From the NCBI GenBank assembly GCA_009693795.1, contig SHWN01000004.1, forward strand, positions 1 through 42,185: a DNA stretch of 42,185 bases, given 5' to 3'. The notes under the pieces were generated by a model. It was not told the origin of the DNA. It did not search any database and saw only the letters and a list, made by a program, of their open reading frames with translations. Within the stretch, counting starts at the first letter, position 1; each line of letters starts with the position of its first letter. Below, in pieces: positions 18,263 through 28,042 of this stretch. The stretch is from Acetobacteraceae bacterium (GTDB lineage: Bacteria > Pseudomonadota > Alphaproteobacteria > Acetobacterales > Acetobacteraceae). The position numbers and the translations under genes are program-made.

Positions 18263-18585
18263 ATGCTGGTTGTGACGACGGAGAGTGTGCCCGGTTATCG
18301 CGTGCGCGCGGTGATGGGGCAGTGCTTTGGCGCGGTGGTGCGCTCACGCGGGATGGGCGCCAATACCATGGCCGGGTTGCGTAGCCTGATCGGCGGGGAG
18401 ATCAAGGAATACACGCATTTTCTGGAGCGGGTCCGGCGGTAGGCTTTGGACCGGATGGTGCAGAATGCGGCCGCCATGGGGGCGATGGCATTGTCATGAT
18501 GCGCTGCGATTTCTCGGAGATTGGCCAGACGATGAGCGAGATCGTCGCCTACGGCACCGCCGTGGTGCCGGAACAGACGGGCTGA
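18263..18585 (+). pseudogene. UPF0145 (YbjQ-like) family gene with an in-frame TAG and a 1-nt frameshift
   Basis: MLVVTTESVPGYRVRAVMGQCFGAVVRSRGMGANTMAGLRSLIGGEIKEYTHFLERVRR-TAG(18440)-ALDRMVQNAAAMGA then shifted frame DGIVMMRCDFSEIGQTMSEIVAYGTAVVPEQTG. Confidence 0.85.
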
Positions 18586-18586
18586 G

Positions 18587-18889
18587 GTGTTGCTGCGCAG
18601 CGCATTGAAGGGCGTTGACGGGTTTTTGCTCGTTCTTGCCGTGGGCCTGGCGCTGGTGTGCCCGGTCTGGATGGTGACAGTGTTTCCGGCGGTGGTAGGG
18701 GCGGTGGTGCTGGGCGGGCTGGTGGTTGAGCGGTTGCACTCCCGCGCGACGGTGGAAGCGCCGCCCACCGAGTCGGGTTGGGGAATCACTAGCGACCGCC
18801 TCGTGGATCCGGCGAGCGAAGAGCTGATGATTGTCTGGTTTCATCGGCGTCGTGGCAGGCGCCTTTCTGGTCGGACCGGACCTGTCTAA
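18587..18889 (+). CDS. Small hypothetical membrane protein downstream of the UPF0145 gene
   Basis: GTG-start 100 aa ORF with two hydrophobic segments (VDGFLLVLAVGLALVCPVWMVTVFPAVVGAVVLGGLVV); starts 2 nt after the UPF0145 stop; overlaps the ORF track miaA extension. Confidence 0.5.
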   Translation: MLLRSALKGVDGFLLVLAVGLALVCPVWMVTVFPAVVGAVVLGGLVVERLHSRATVEAPPTESGWGITSDRLVDPASEELMIVWFHRRRGRRLSGRTGPV

Positions 18890-18899
18890 GCGCACCGAC

Positions 18900-19862
18900 A
18901 TGGCGGTGGAGCGGCCGTTTGCGTTGATCGTCGCTGGGCCAACCGCGAGCGGAAAATCTGCGCTGGCGATTGCCATTGCCCGGCGGCTAGGCGGGGTGGT
19001 GATCAATGCCGACTCCATGCAGGTCTACCAGGAATTGCGCATTATCACCGCACGGCCGAGCGTGGCGGATGAGGCGCTGGTGCCGCACTGTTTGTTTGGA
19101 ATCCGCCCGGCGGCGGAGCCCGGCAGCGCCGCCTGGTGGCGGTTGGCGGCGCTGCGGGAGATGGCGGCGGCGCGGGCGGCAGGGTTGTTGCCCATTTTGT
19201 GTGGGGGCAGCGGCCTGTATTTTGCGGCACTGTTGAACGGGATTGCCGATATCCCCGATCCCGGTCCCGCGGCGCGGGCGGAGGCACGGGGATTGCTGGC
19301 CGAGATCGGCCCCGCCGCGCTATATACGAAGCTGGCGGCGGTGGACCCTGTCACGGCGGGGCGGCTGCAACCCACCGATAGCCAGCGTATAGCCCGCGCC
19401 TGGGAGGTTTGGCTGGGGACGGGGCGCAGGTTGTCCGATTGGCATGAGGAGGCTGTGGCGCCAACCGATTGGCGCTTGCGGGCCATCCTGTTGGACCCGC
19501 CGCGCGAGGCCTTGCGTGCCGCCATCGCTACCAGGTTTGCTGCAATGCTCACGGAGGGAGCGTTGGATGAGGCGCGGGCTTTATTGAGCTTGGATCTGGA
19601 TCCGGCGCTGCCTGCGATGCGTGCGCATGGCATGCCGGAGCTGGCGGGGTATCTGCGCGGGGAGATGTCCCTAGACGAGGCGGCGTGGCGCACCAGGGTG
19701 GTGACAGGGCAATATACGAAGCGTCAGGCGACCTGGTTTCGGCACCATAAATTATCCAATACCGGACCTATGCACACTATCCATACCAGATTTAGCACTT
19801 TAGCGCAATTTTCAGAAAGAGAATCGGGCCATATTTTCAATTTTGTTCTAGGCGAGGGTTGA
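18900..19862 (+). CDS. miaA: tRNA dimethylallyltransferase MiaA
   Basis: ALIVAGPTASGKSALAIAIARRLGGVVINADSMQVYQELRIITARPS, PILCGGSGLYFAALLNG, QYTKRQATWFRHH. Confidence 0.94.
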   Translation: MAVERPFALIVAGPTASGKSALAIAIARRLGGVVINADSMQVYQELRIITARPSVADEALVPHCLFGIRPAAEPGSAAWWRLAALREMAAARAAGLLPILCGGSGLYFAALLNGIADIPDPGPAARAEARGLLAEIGPAALYTKLAAVDPVTAGRLQPTDSQRIARAWEVWLGTGRRLSDWHEEAVAPTDWRLRAILLDPPREALRAAIATRFAAMLTEGALDEARALLSLDLDPALPAMRAHGMPELAGYLRGEMSLDEAAWRTRVVTGQYTKRQATWFRHHKLSNTGPMHTIHTRFSTLAQFSERESGHIFNFVLGEG

Positions 19863-19936
19863 CGCGGTGCACCATCCGCGATTATCCGTGCGCCCTTACG
19901 CGGCGCCGAGGGCCGCAGGATCGTAAGGATACCGTC

Positions 19937-21733
19937 ATGTCTGTCGCACCCCAAGCCAGTGTTGCCGCCCAAGCGGGGGCAGAGGTTCTGTTGCGGGCCC
20001 TGAAGGAACAGGGTGTCGAGGTGATTTTTGGCTATCCGGGGGGCGCGGTGCTGCCGATTTATGATGCGATCTTCAAGCAGAATGCCATCCGCCACATCTT
20101 GGTGCGCCAGGAAGGCGGGGCGGTGCATGCCGCTGAGGGCTATGCGCGTTCCACCGGCAAAGTCGGCGTGGTGTTGGTAACTTCCGGGCCGGGGGCGACC
20201 AATACGGTAACCGGATTGGTGGATGCGCTGATGGATTCCATTCCGATCGTGTGCCTGACTGGCCAGGTGCCGACGCATTTGATCGGCAATGATGCCTTTC
20301 AGGAGGCCGATACCACGGGTATTACGCGCCCGGCGACGAAGCATAATTACTTGGTGAAGAAATCCGAGGATTTGGCGCGGGTGGTGCACGAGGCGTTCTA
20401 CGTCGCGCGGTCTGGGCGGCCGGGGCCGGTGGTGATCGACTTGCCGAAGGATATTCTGATCAATCCGGCGCCCTATGTTGGCGTGCCGGAGACACCGCAT
20501 CGCAGCTATAAGCCGCAGACTGATCCCGATCCGGCATTGATCGAGCAGGCGGTCGCGCTGCTGAAGCGGGCGAAGAAGCCAATTATTTATTCGGGTGGTG
20601 GGGTGATCAATGCCGGCCCGGCCGCGTCTGCCGCCTTGGTAGATTTTGTCCGTGCGACCGGCTTTCCGGTGACGAATACCTTGATGGGGTTGGGGGCGTA
20701 TCCCTCACCCGATCCGTTGTTCCTTGGCATGCTGGGCATGCATGGGACATATCAGGCCAATCTAGCGATGCATGATTGCGACGTGATGCTGAATATCGGC
20801 GCGCGGTTCGATGATCGGGTCACGGGGCGGTTGAATGCATTCAGTCCAAACTCAACGAAGATTCATATTGATATTGATCGGTCTTCCATCAACAAGAGCG
20901 TACATGTCGATCTAGGGATCGTGGCCGATGCCGGCAAGGCGATTGCTGCCCTCTCGGCGGCGTGGAAGAAAGACAAAACCAAGGTCGATTCCAAGGTTCT
21001 GGCCGCATGGTGGTCTCGCATCGAGGAATGGCGGGCCAAGGATTGTCTGAGATTTAAACAGGACATGAGCAAGGGCGCGGTGATCAAGCCGCAATATGCC
21101 ATTCAGCGTTTGTTTGAGATCACGCAGGAGCTGAAGCGCGAAATCTTCATCACGACGGAGGTGGGCCAGCATCAGATGTGGGCGGCGCAATATTTTCATT
21201 TTCGTCAGCCGAACCGATGGATGACATCGGGCGGTCTGGGGACGATGGGGTATGGGTTGCCGGCGGGCCTTGGCGTGCAGGTGGCGCATCCGGACGCGCT
21301 GGTGATCGATATTGCCGGTGAGGCGTCGATCCTGATGAATATCCAGGAAATGTCGACTTTGGCGCAGTATCGCTTGCCGGTGAAGACATTCATCCTCAAC
21401 AACCAATATATGGGCATGGTGCGCCAGTGGCAAGAATTGCTGCATGGCGGGCGTTATTCGGAAAGTTATACAGCTGCGCTGCCTGATTTTGTGAAGTTGG
21501 CGGAAAGTTTTCATGCCGAGGGATTGCGCGCGGAATCGGTGGATCAGCTGGACGATGTGATCCGGCGGATGGTTACCAGTGAAAAGCCGGTGATCGCCGA
21601 TATCTGCGTGGATCAGAAGGAAAATTGTTTTCCGATGATTCCCTCCGGGGCCGCGCATAACGAAATGATTCTGGGGCCGGAGCACGAAAGCCAATCGGTC
21701 GGCGTGACCGACGCCGGTATGGCGTTGGTCTGA
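19937..21733 (+). CDS. ilvB: Acetolactate synthase large subunit
   Basis: ThDP enzyme: EVIFGYPGGAVLPIYDAIF, RQEGGAVHAAEGYARSTGKVGVVLVTSGPGATN, GTMGYGLPAGLG, NNQYMGMVRQWQEL. Confidence 0.96.
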   Translation: MSVAPQASVAAQAGAEVLLRALKEQGVEVIFGYPGGAVLPIYDAIFKQNAIRHILVRQEGGAVHAAEGYARSTGKVGVVLVTSGPGATNTVTGLVDALMDSIPIVCLTGQVPTHLIGNDAFQEADTTGITRPATKHNYLVKKSEDLARVVHEAFYVARSGRPGPVVIDLPKDILINPAPYVGVPETPHRSYKPQTDPDPALIEQAVALLKRAKKPIIYSGGGVINAGPAASAALVDFVRATGFPVTNTLMGLGAYPSPDPLFLGMLGMHGTYQANLAMHDCDVMLNIGARFDDRVTGRLNAFSPNSTKIHIDIDRSSINKSVHVDLGIVADAGKAIAALSAAWKKDKTKVDSKVLAAWWSRIEEWRAKDCLRFKQDMSKGAVIKPQYAIQRLFEITQELKREIFITTEVGQHQMWAAQYFHFRQPNRWMTSGGLGTMGYGLPAGLGVQVAHPDALVIDIAGEASILMNIQEMSTLAQYRLPVKTFILNNQYMGMVRQWQELLHGGRYSESYTAALPDFVKLAESFHAEGLRAESVDQLDDVIRRMVTSEKPVIADICVDQKENCFPMIPSGAAHNEMILGPEHESQSVGVTDAGMALV

Positions 21734-21773
21734 TCACGCGCCCTTTCCCTCCCATTTGCAGGCGGTTTTTTGA

Positions 21774-22283
21774 ATGTCCAATACTCTTGAGCGCATGGCC
21801 ACGATCTCTGTCCTGGTGGACAATGAAGCGGGGGTCTTGGCGCGCGTGACTGGTCTGTTTGCCGGACGCGGCTACAATATCGATAGCCTGACGGTGGCGA
21901 CGGTGGATGTCGATCGTCTGCAGTCTCGTATCAATATCGTGACCTCGGGCACCGATATGGTGATCCAGCAGATCAAGGCGCAGCTGGACCGTCTGGTGCC
22001 GGTGCATCGGGTGTCTGACCTGACGCATGAAGGGCCGCATATCGCGCGCGAGATGGCGATGATTAAGGTAGTGGCGTCCGGCGAACCGCGCGTGGAGGCG
22101 TTGCGGATCGCAGAGGCGTTTCGCGCCCGTGTAATCGATGCCACCACCAATAGTTTTGTTTTCGAACTGACCGGGAATACCGACAAGCTGGATGCATTTC
22201 TGGATCTGATGCGCCCCTTGGGCTTAGCCGAGGTTTCGCGTACAGGCGTTGCGGCGATCGCGCGGGGGGCGCGTACTATCTGA
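21774..22283 (+). CDS. ilvN: Acetolactate synthase small subunit
   Basis: ATISVLVDNEAGVLARVTGLFAGRGYNIDSLTVATV (ACT domain), regulatory C-terminal domain ALRIAEAFRARVIDATTNSFVFELTGN. Confidence 0.96.
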   Translation: MSNTLERMATISVLVDNEAGVLARVTGLFAGRGYNIDSLTVATVDVDRLQSRINIVTSGTDMVIQQIKAQLDRLVPVHRVSDLTHEGPHIAREMAMIKVVASGEPRVEALRIAEAFRARVIDATTNSFVFELTGNTDKLDAFLDLMRPLGLAEVSRTGVAAIARGARTI

Positions 22284-22325
22284 CAACCGCGCGGGGAGCG
22301 CGTATGATTTCATCACTATAACTAA

Positions 22326-23357
<1,032 letters not shown>

Positions 23358-23360
<3 letters not shown>

Positions 23361-23486
23361 AGCATGCGCCGCATACGCTAAGTAGGCACCTTCCCTCTCC
23401 CCACTACGCTGCCCACAGCAGTTTACGCGCGTTGGGTGGCCGGGTGGAGGAGCGGGAAGGTGCCGATTTAGGTAACGAATGCTCTA
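23358..23486. repeat. ~130 bp palindromic intergenic element, copy B
   Basis: TAGAGCATGCG...CTCTCCCCACTACGCTGCCCAC...GGGTGGCCGGGTGGAGGAGCGGG...GGTGCCGATTTAGGTAACGAATGCTCTA; terminal inverted TAGAGCAT. Confidence 0.8.
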
Positions 23487-23539
23487 GGCTTGGACAGGTG
23501 TAAAAAGGCGGATTCCTGATGGGATCTCATTAAATGTTC

Positions 23540-23865
23540 GCTCGATAGCGTTGAGATATGGGGCCAGTCGGTGATGCGGTAGGTTTCCCTCCGGCAGACA
23601 TCGGCATTGCGCTTTTCGATCTTTCGGCCGTTGTTCATTGGCGTCTGGAAATCGAATTTGTACTAGCCCGATCCGTCATTCAGGTTGATGACGATGGATT
23701 GGCCGGGCTTGAGGATCCACCGGCCCAGTATGTCTTCCTCCCAATTGCAGCGATTGATGTTTGAGGCTCGGAATTCATTGATGGTGAAGCTGGATTCATT
23801 GATTAAACGGATCCGGAGACCCGAAGCTTGTGCCGTCTGCATCATGGCGAAAAGGGCGAAGATAT
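23540..23865 (-). pseudogene. Small secreted-type protein with an in-frame stop
   Basis: Minus strand IVYIFALFAMMQTAQASGLRIRLINESSFTINEFRASNINRCNWEEDILGRWILKPGQSIVINLNDGSG-TAG-YKFDFQTPMNNGRKIEKRNADVCRRETYRITDW: homology-like pattern continues in the same frame past the stop. Confidence 0.65.
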
Positions 23866-24050
23866 AAACAATTTACGTATTGATCACTCCGATATCCTAC
23901 AGAAGAAACGCCCCAGATTAAAACAGAATTTGCGAGTATATCAACCTTGCATGTATCGATCCTGGCAGATTTGATATCTATTGGTTGGATCGTGGAATTC
24001 AATAGCTACCAGGGCGCGCTGTGCTCTGCTGATCGGGAGGACCTTCGTAG

Positions 24051-25034
24051 ATGCTCATAGCCTTTGAAGCTGGTCCGCTCAGCGTCCGAACCTTGCCGAA
24101 CGCGCATGATCCCGCAGCCTTGGGTAAGGCAATCTGGATCGATTTGTTTCAGCCGACAGCTGAGGAAATTGTGGCGGTGCAGCTGGCCACCGGCATCGAA
24201 TTGCCGAGCGAGGCGGACTTGGCGGAAATCGAAAGTTCGAGCCGGATCTATGTCAACGAGGGCGCGCTATTCCTGTCCATGCCGCTGGTCACCCAGGCTG
24301 ATACTGACCCGCGCACGGCCTCCATCGGGTTCGTATTGACCCGGGCGCATCTGATCAGCATCCGCTTCATGCCCGTCCGGATCTTCGATCAGTTCGTCGC
24401 GCGGCTGCCGCGTGCCCATATAGCCGATGCCAGTGGCTTGCACATTCTGGTGGGCTTGTTGGAAGCGGTTGTGGATCGCGTCGCTGATGTGATGGAGCGG
24501 ATACGCTCGGAGCTGGATGTTACTTCGCGTCGGATTTTTGTGGACGATCCCACGCATCTGTCCGGGCCACGCATGCAGGATCAGGAGTTGCGCAGTGTCC
24601 TGCAGACGGTGGGGCGGTCTGGAGATTTGATTTCGCGCATGCGGGACAGCTTGCTCGGCGTGGGGCGCATCGTGCCGTACCTGCGCGAGACGTCGGATGC
24701 GTTTCTACCGTCCGATCTGAACAATCGCTTGCGCACGCTGGGCCAGGATATCGCATCGCTCAATGATTACGATGGGCATCTGACCACGAAGGTGCAGTTC
24801 TTGTTGGATGCGACCCTGGGTTTTATTTCGATCGCGCAGAATAACATCATGAAGGTATTCACCATCACCTCCGTGGCTGGAATTCCCCCGGTTCTGGTGG
24901 CGGGCGTGTATGGGATGAATTTCAAACAAATTCCGGAGCTAGAATGGACGTTTGGCTATCCGTTTGCGATATTTTTGATCGCGCTGAGCACGGTGGTGCC
25001 GCTGTACTGGTTCCGGCGGAAAGGTTGGCTGTGA
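24051..25034 (+). CDS. corA: CorA-family magnesium/cobalt transporter
   Basis: C-terminal VAGIPPVLVAGVYGMNFKQIPELEWTFGYPFAIFLIALSTVVPLYWFRRKGWL with the GMN signature. Confidence 0.94.
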   Translation: MLIAFEAGPLSVRTLPNAHDPAALGKAIWIDLFQPTAEEIVAVQLATGIELPSEADLAEIESSSRIYVNEGALFLSMPLVTQADTDPRTASIGFVLTRAHLISIRFMPVRIFDQFVARLPRAHIADASGLHILVGLLEAVVDRVADVMERIRSELDVTSRRIFVDDPTHLSGPRMQDQELRSVLQTVGRSGDLISRMRDSLLGVGRIVPYLRETSDAFLPSDLNNRLRTLGQDIASLNDYDGHLTTKVQFLLDATLGFISIAQNNIMKVFTITSVAGIPPVLVAGVYGMNFKQIPELEWTFGYPFAIFLIALSTVVPLYWFRRKGWL

Positions 25035-25551
25035 GGGCAACTGGCCGCATGCGTGTGGTGCAAGCCGATATTACGGCATTGGTGGTGGATGCCATCGTCA
25101 ATGCGGCGAATTCCTACCTGTTGGGGGCGGTGGCGTGGATGGCGCCATTCATCGCGCGGCGGGGCCGGAATTGCTGGCGGCCTGCCGTGCGCTCGGTGGT
25201 TGTCCCACGGGGCAGACGAGGATCACGGATGGATATTTGGTGCCCGCGCGCTATGTGATCCACACGGTGGGTCCGGTCTGGCAAGGGGGCGAGGTGGGCG
25301 AGGCGGGGCTGCTCGCATCCTGTTACCGCGAGACCTTGCGCATCGCGGGTGCGCATGATTTGCGGCGCATTGCGTTTCCGGCAGTCAGTTGCGGCGTGTA
25401 TGGTTATCCGATTGCCGCGGCAACCCGAATCGCGGTGACGGAAGTTTCTGCTGGTTTAGCCGGTGCGCCGGGAATAACTGAGGTGATCTTCGCCTGTTTT
25501 GGCGCGGAGATCCTGACGGCCTATCAATATGCGATGGAGGAAATTCCATGA
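25031..25551 (+). pseudogene. Macrodomain (O-acetyl-ADP-ribose deacetylase-like) gene split by a frameshift in a G-run
   Basis: First frame [26 protein letters not shown], second frame [48 protein letters not shown]...; adding one G to G5 (25123-25127) restores [25 protein letters not shown]. Confidence 0.88.
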
Positions 25552-26705
25552 CATCCCGACCCTTTCACCTGCATGTCGACGACGCCGCAATCGCCGATCT
25601 GCGCGATCGTCTGGCGCGGACACGTTTACCCGATCAGGCGCCTGATGCGCCCTGGGCCTATGGCACGGATGTTGGCTATCTGCGGGACCTGATCGGGTAC
25701 TGGCGGGATGGTTTTGATTGGCGGGCGGAGGAGGCGCGGCTGAATGCGTTTCCGCAATTCAAAGTGCCGTTGCATGGCATCGATGTGCATTATCTGCATG
25801 TGCCGGGGGTGGGGCCGGACCCGAAGCCGTTGTTACTGCTACATGGTTGGCCAGGCTCGGTGTTTGAATTCATTGATATCATTCCGCGCCTGACCGATCC
25901 GGCGCGGTTCGGTGGGCGGGCGGAGGATGCGTTTGCCGTGATTGCGCCCTCGCTACCGGGTTATGGGTTGTCGTTCGCGCCCAATCAGAAACGCTTCAGC
26001 ATTACCGAAATGGCGGATTGTTTTGCCGATCTGATGACGGGTGTGTTGGGATACCAAAAATTCGCGGTGCAAGGCGGGGATTGGGGTGCCTCGGCCGCGT
26101 CTGCGCTCGGAGTGCGGCATGCGGATAAGGTGGTGGGGATTCACATCAATCTGCTGGCCATCCGCCCTGATCAGCCATTGTCGGTCAATCTAACGCCGGA
26201 AGAAAACCGCTACCAGGAGGAGGTCGCTGTGTGGTCCCGCGAGGAGACAGGGTATCAATGGATCCAGGGCACGCGCCCGCAAACTTTGGCTTTCGGGCTA
26301 AGCGATTCACCGGCCGGGCTGGCGGCGTGGATTGCTGAGAAATTTCATGTCTGGACCGACAATGATGGCAATCTGGAAATGGCGGTCAGCCGGGACCGGA
26401 TGCTCGCCAATATTTCGTTGTACTGGTTCACTGGGGCAATCGGTTCCTCGTTTTGGCCCTATTATGCGCGCCTGCATGGGGCCTGGCCGATCCCGGATGG
26501 GCGAACGGTGGATGTGCCGACGGGCTATGCGGCGTTCCCGCGCGAAATCCGGCGCCCGCCACGCTTGATAGCCGAAAAAACTTACACCGATATTCGGCAA
26601 TGGACGGTGATGGCGAAGGGTGGGCATTTCGCAGCGATGGAGCAACCTGAGGCACTGGCATCCGATGTACAGAATTTCTTTCGCCCGCTGCGCGGCGGAT
26701 TTTAA
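25548..26705 (+). CDS. Epoxide hydrolase (EHN-domain alpha/beta hydrolase)
   Basis: N-terminal RPFHLHVDDAAIADLRDRLARTRLPD, LLLLHGWPGSVFEFIDIIPRLTDP, AVQGGDWGASAASALGVRHADKVVGIHIN. Confidence 0.93.
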   Translation: MTSRPFHLHVDDAAIADLRDRLARTRLPDQAPDAPWAYGTDVGYLRDLIGYWRDGFDWRAEEARLNAFPQFKVPLHGIDVHYLHVPGVGPDPKPLLLLHGWPGSVFEFIDIIPRLTDPARFGGRAEDAFAVIAPSLPGYGLSFAPNQKRFSITEMADCFADLMTGVLGYQKFAVQGGDWGASAASALGVRHADKVVGIHINLLAIRPDQPLSVNLTPEENRYQEEVAVWSREETGYQWIQGTRPQTLAFGLSDSPAGLAAWIAEKFHVWTDNDGNLEMAVSRDRMLANISLYWFTGAIGSSFWPYYARLHGAWPIPDGRTVDVPTGYAAFPREIRRPPRLIAEKTYTDIRQWTVMAKGGHFAAMEQPEALASDVQNFFRPLRGGF

Positions 26706-26717
26706 GGAGACGAGATT

Positions 26718-27248
26718 ATGAGCCGGTTGTTTGGAGATTTTCGTCAGGTTGGCATTGTCGTGCGCGATATCGAGGCGGCGATGAAGCATTGGGTGGAGGT
26801 GTGCGGGGTGGGGCCGTGGTTTTATACGGATCGGCTGGCGGTGACGGGATTTACGTATCGAGGGGCGCGCTATGATGACATTCATCTGTCCATCGCGCTG
26901 GCCAATTCCGGCGATGTGCAACTAGAATTAATCCAACAGCGTTGCGACAACCCCAGCATGTATCAGGATTTTCTGCGCGCCGGGCGCGAGGGGATGCAGC
27001 ATTGGTCCAGCTGGCCCGAGGATTATGAGGCGAAGCTGAAATACGCGTTGGCCAATGGCTATAGCATTGGTCAGCAAGGCGATAGTCCACGCGGGCCGTT
27101 TGTTTATCTGTGGAATGAAGGCCATCCCGGCACGGTGATCGAGATGGCGGAGTTGACGCCGGAACGCGCGCGGATTTTTGCCGGCGTGCGAGAGGCCGCG
27201 CGCGGTTGGGGTGGGCGTGATCCGATCCGGCGCGCCTGGCCGACTTAG
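26718..27248 (+). CDS. VOC-family (glyoxalase-like) protein
   Basis: QVGIVVRDIEAAMKHWVEVCGVGPWFYTDRL..., VQLELIQQRCDNPSMYQDFLRAGREGMQHWSSW; stop codon TAG at 27246-27248. Confidence 0.85.
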   Translation: MSRLFGDFRQVGIVVRDIEAAMKHWVEVCGVGPWFYTDRLAVTGFTYRGARYDDIHLSIALANSGDVQLELIQQRCDNPSMYQDFLRAGREGMQHWSSWPEDYEAKLKYALANGYSIGQQGDSPRGPFVYLWNEGHPGTVIEMAELTPERARIFAGVREAARGWGGRDPIRRAWPT

Positions 27249-27285
27249 AGCGAGGTGCGTTTCAATAGGAACGCATCTCGCTCTA
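27246..27285. repeat. 40 bp palindrome with TAGAGC/GCTCTA ends
   Basis: TAGAGCGAGGTGCGTTTCAATAGGAACGCATCTCGCTCTA; near-perfect inverted repeat between convergent genes. Confidence 0.85.
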
Positions 27286-27355
27286 GCTGGTTTATCTGAG
27301 AGTGTGATTCAGACTTCCGGAGATTCCGCCTTCAGTCACCGTGCTCGGGGAGTGC

Positions 27356-28042
27356 TCAGGCGGTGGGGTTGATGACCTCGGCCGCGGTTTCGCGCAGGCG
27401 TTCGGCCAGGGTGGCGATGACATCGGCGAACATGGCTGCGGTTAGCCGGCCGGTGTTCGTGTTGTAGCGGGAGACGTGATAGCTGTCGGCCAGCAGCAAG
27501 CCGTCCGGCAGAGTGTGGATATCGCCATGGCGGAAGCGGATGCGGGTCACCGGTACGCCGCGGGCTTTCAGCACCGCGGCATGGGCCAGTACCCCCAAGG
27601 CGAGCACGGCGCGGAGCCGCGGCATCATCTGGAATTCGCCGCGCAGGAAGCGATTGCAGGTGGTCACTTCGATCGGTTTGGGCAGATTGGCGGGCGGTAC
27701 ACAGCGTACCGCGTTGGCGATCCGGCAATCATGTAGTTCTAACCCATCCGTCGGGTCCGCGCCGTAGACGCCGGTGGCAAAGCTATGCGTGAGCAGGGTG
27801 TTGTAGAGGAGCATTCCGGCGTGATCGCCTGTGAAGGGCCGGCCCGTGCGGTTGGCGCCGCGCACGCCGGGCGCCATGCCCACCACCAGCAGGCTGGCGC
27901 CGCGTGGCCCGAAGCTGGGGACCGGCGCATTGAACCAATTTGGATTGGTGGCGCGGTTGGCGGCCCGATTGGCCGTCAATCGAGGGCAAAGCGTGCAATC
28001 CTCGTCGGGGGTGGATGCGTCGGTCTGTTCGTTCGCGTTCAC
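27356..28042 (-). CDS. Uracil-DNA glycosylase, family 5 (UdgB-type)
   Basis: CTLCPRLTANRAANR..., LLVVGMAPGVRGANRTGRPFTGDHAGMLLYNTL, DCRIANAVRCVPPANLPKPIEVTTCNRFL, DSYHVSRYNTNTGRLTAAMF. Confidence 0.9.
   Translation of the reverse strand: MNANEQTDASTPDEDCTLCPRLTANRAANRATNPNWFNAPVPSFGPRGASLLVVGMAPGVRGANRTGRPFTGDHAGMLLYNTLLTHSFATGVYGADPTDGLELHDCRIANAVRCVPPANLPKPIEVTTCNRFLRGEFQMMPRLRAVLALGVLAHAAVLKARGVPVTRIRFRHGDIHTLPDGLLLADSYHVSRYNTNTGRLTAAMFADVIATLAERLRETAAEVINPTA

Noticed and set aside
25053-25358. 101-aa plus-strand ORF in a third frame over the macrodomain gene
   Set aside because: Off-frame; the macrodomain pattern is split between the other two frames.
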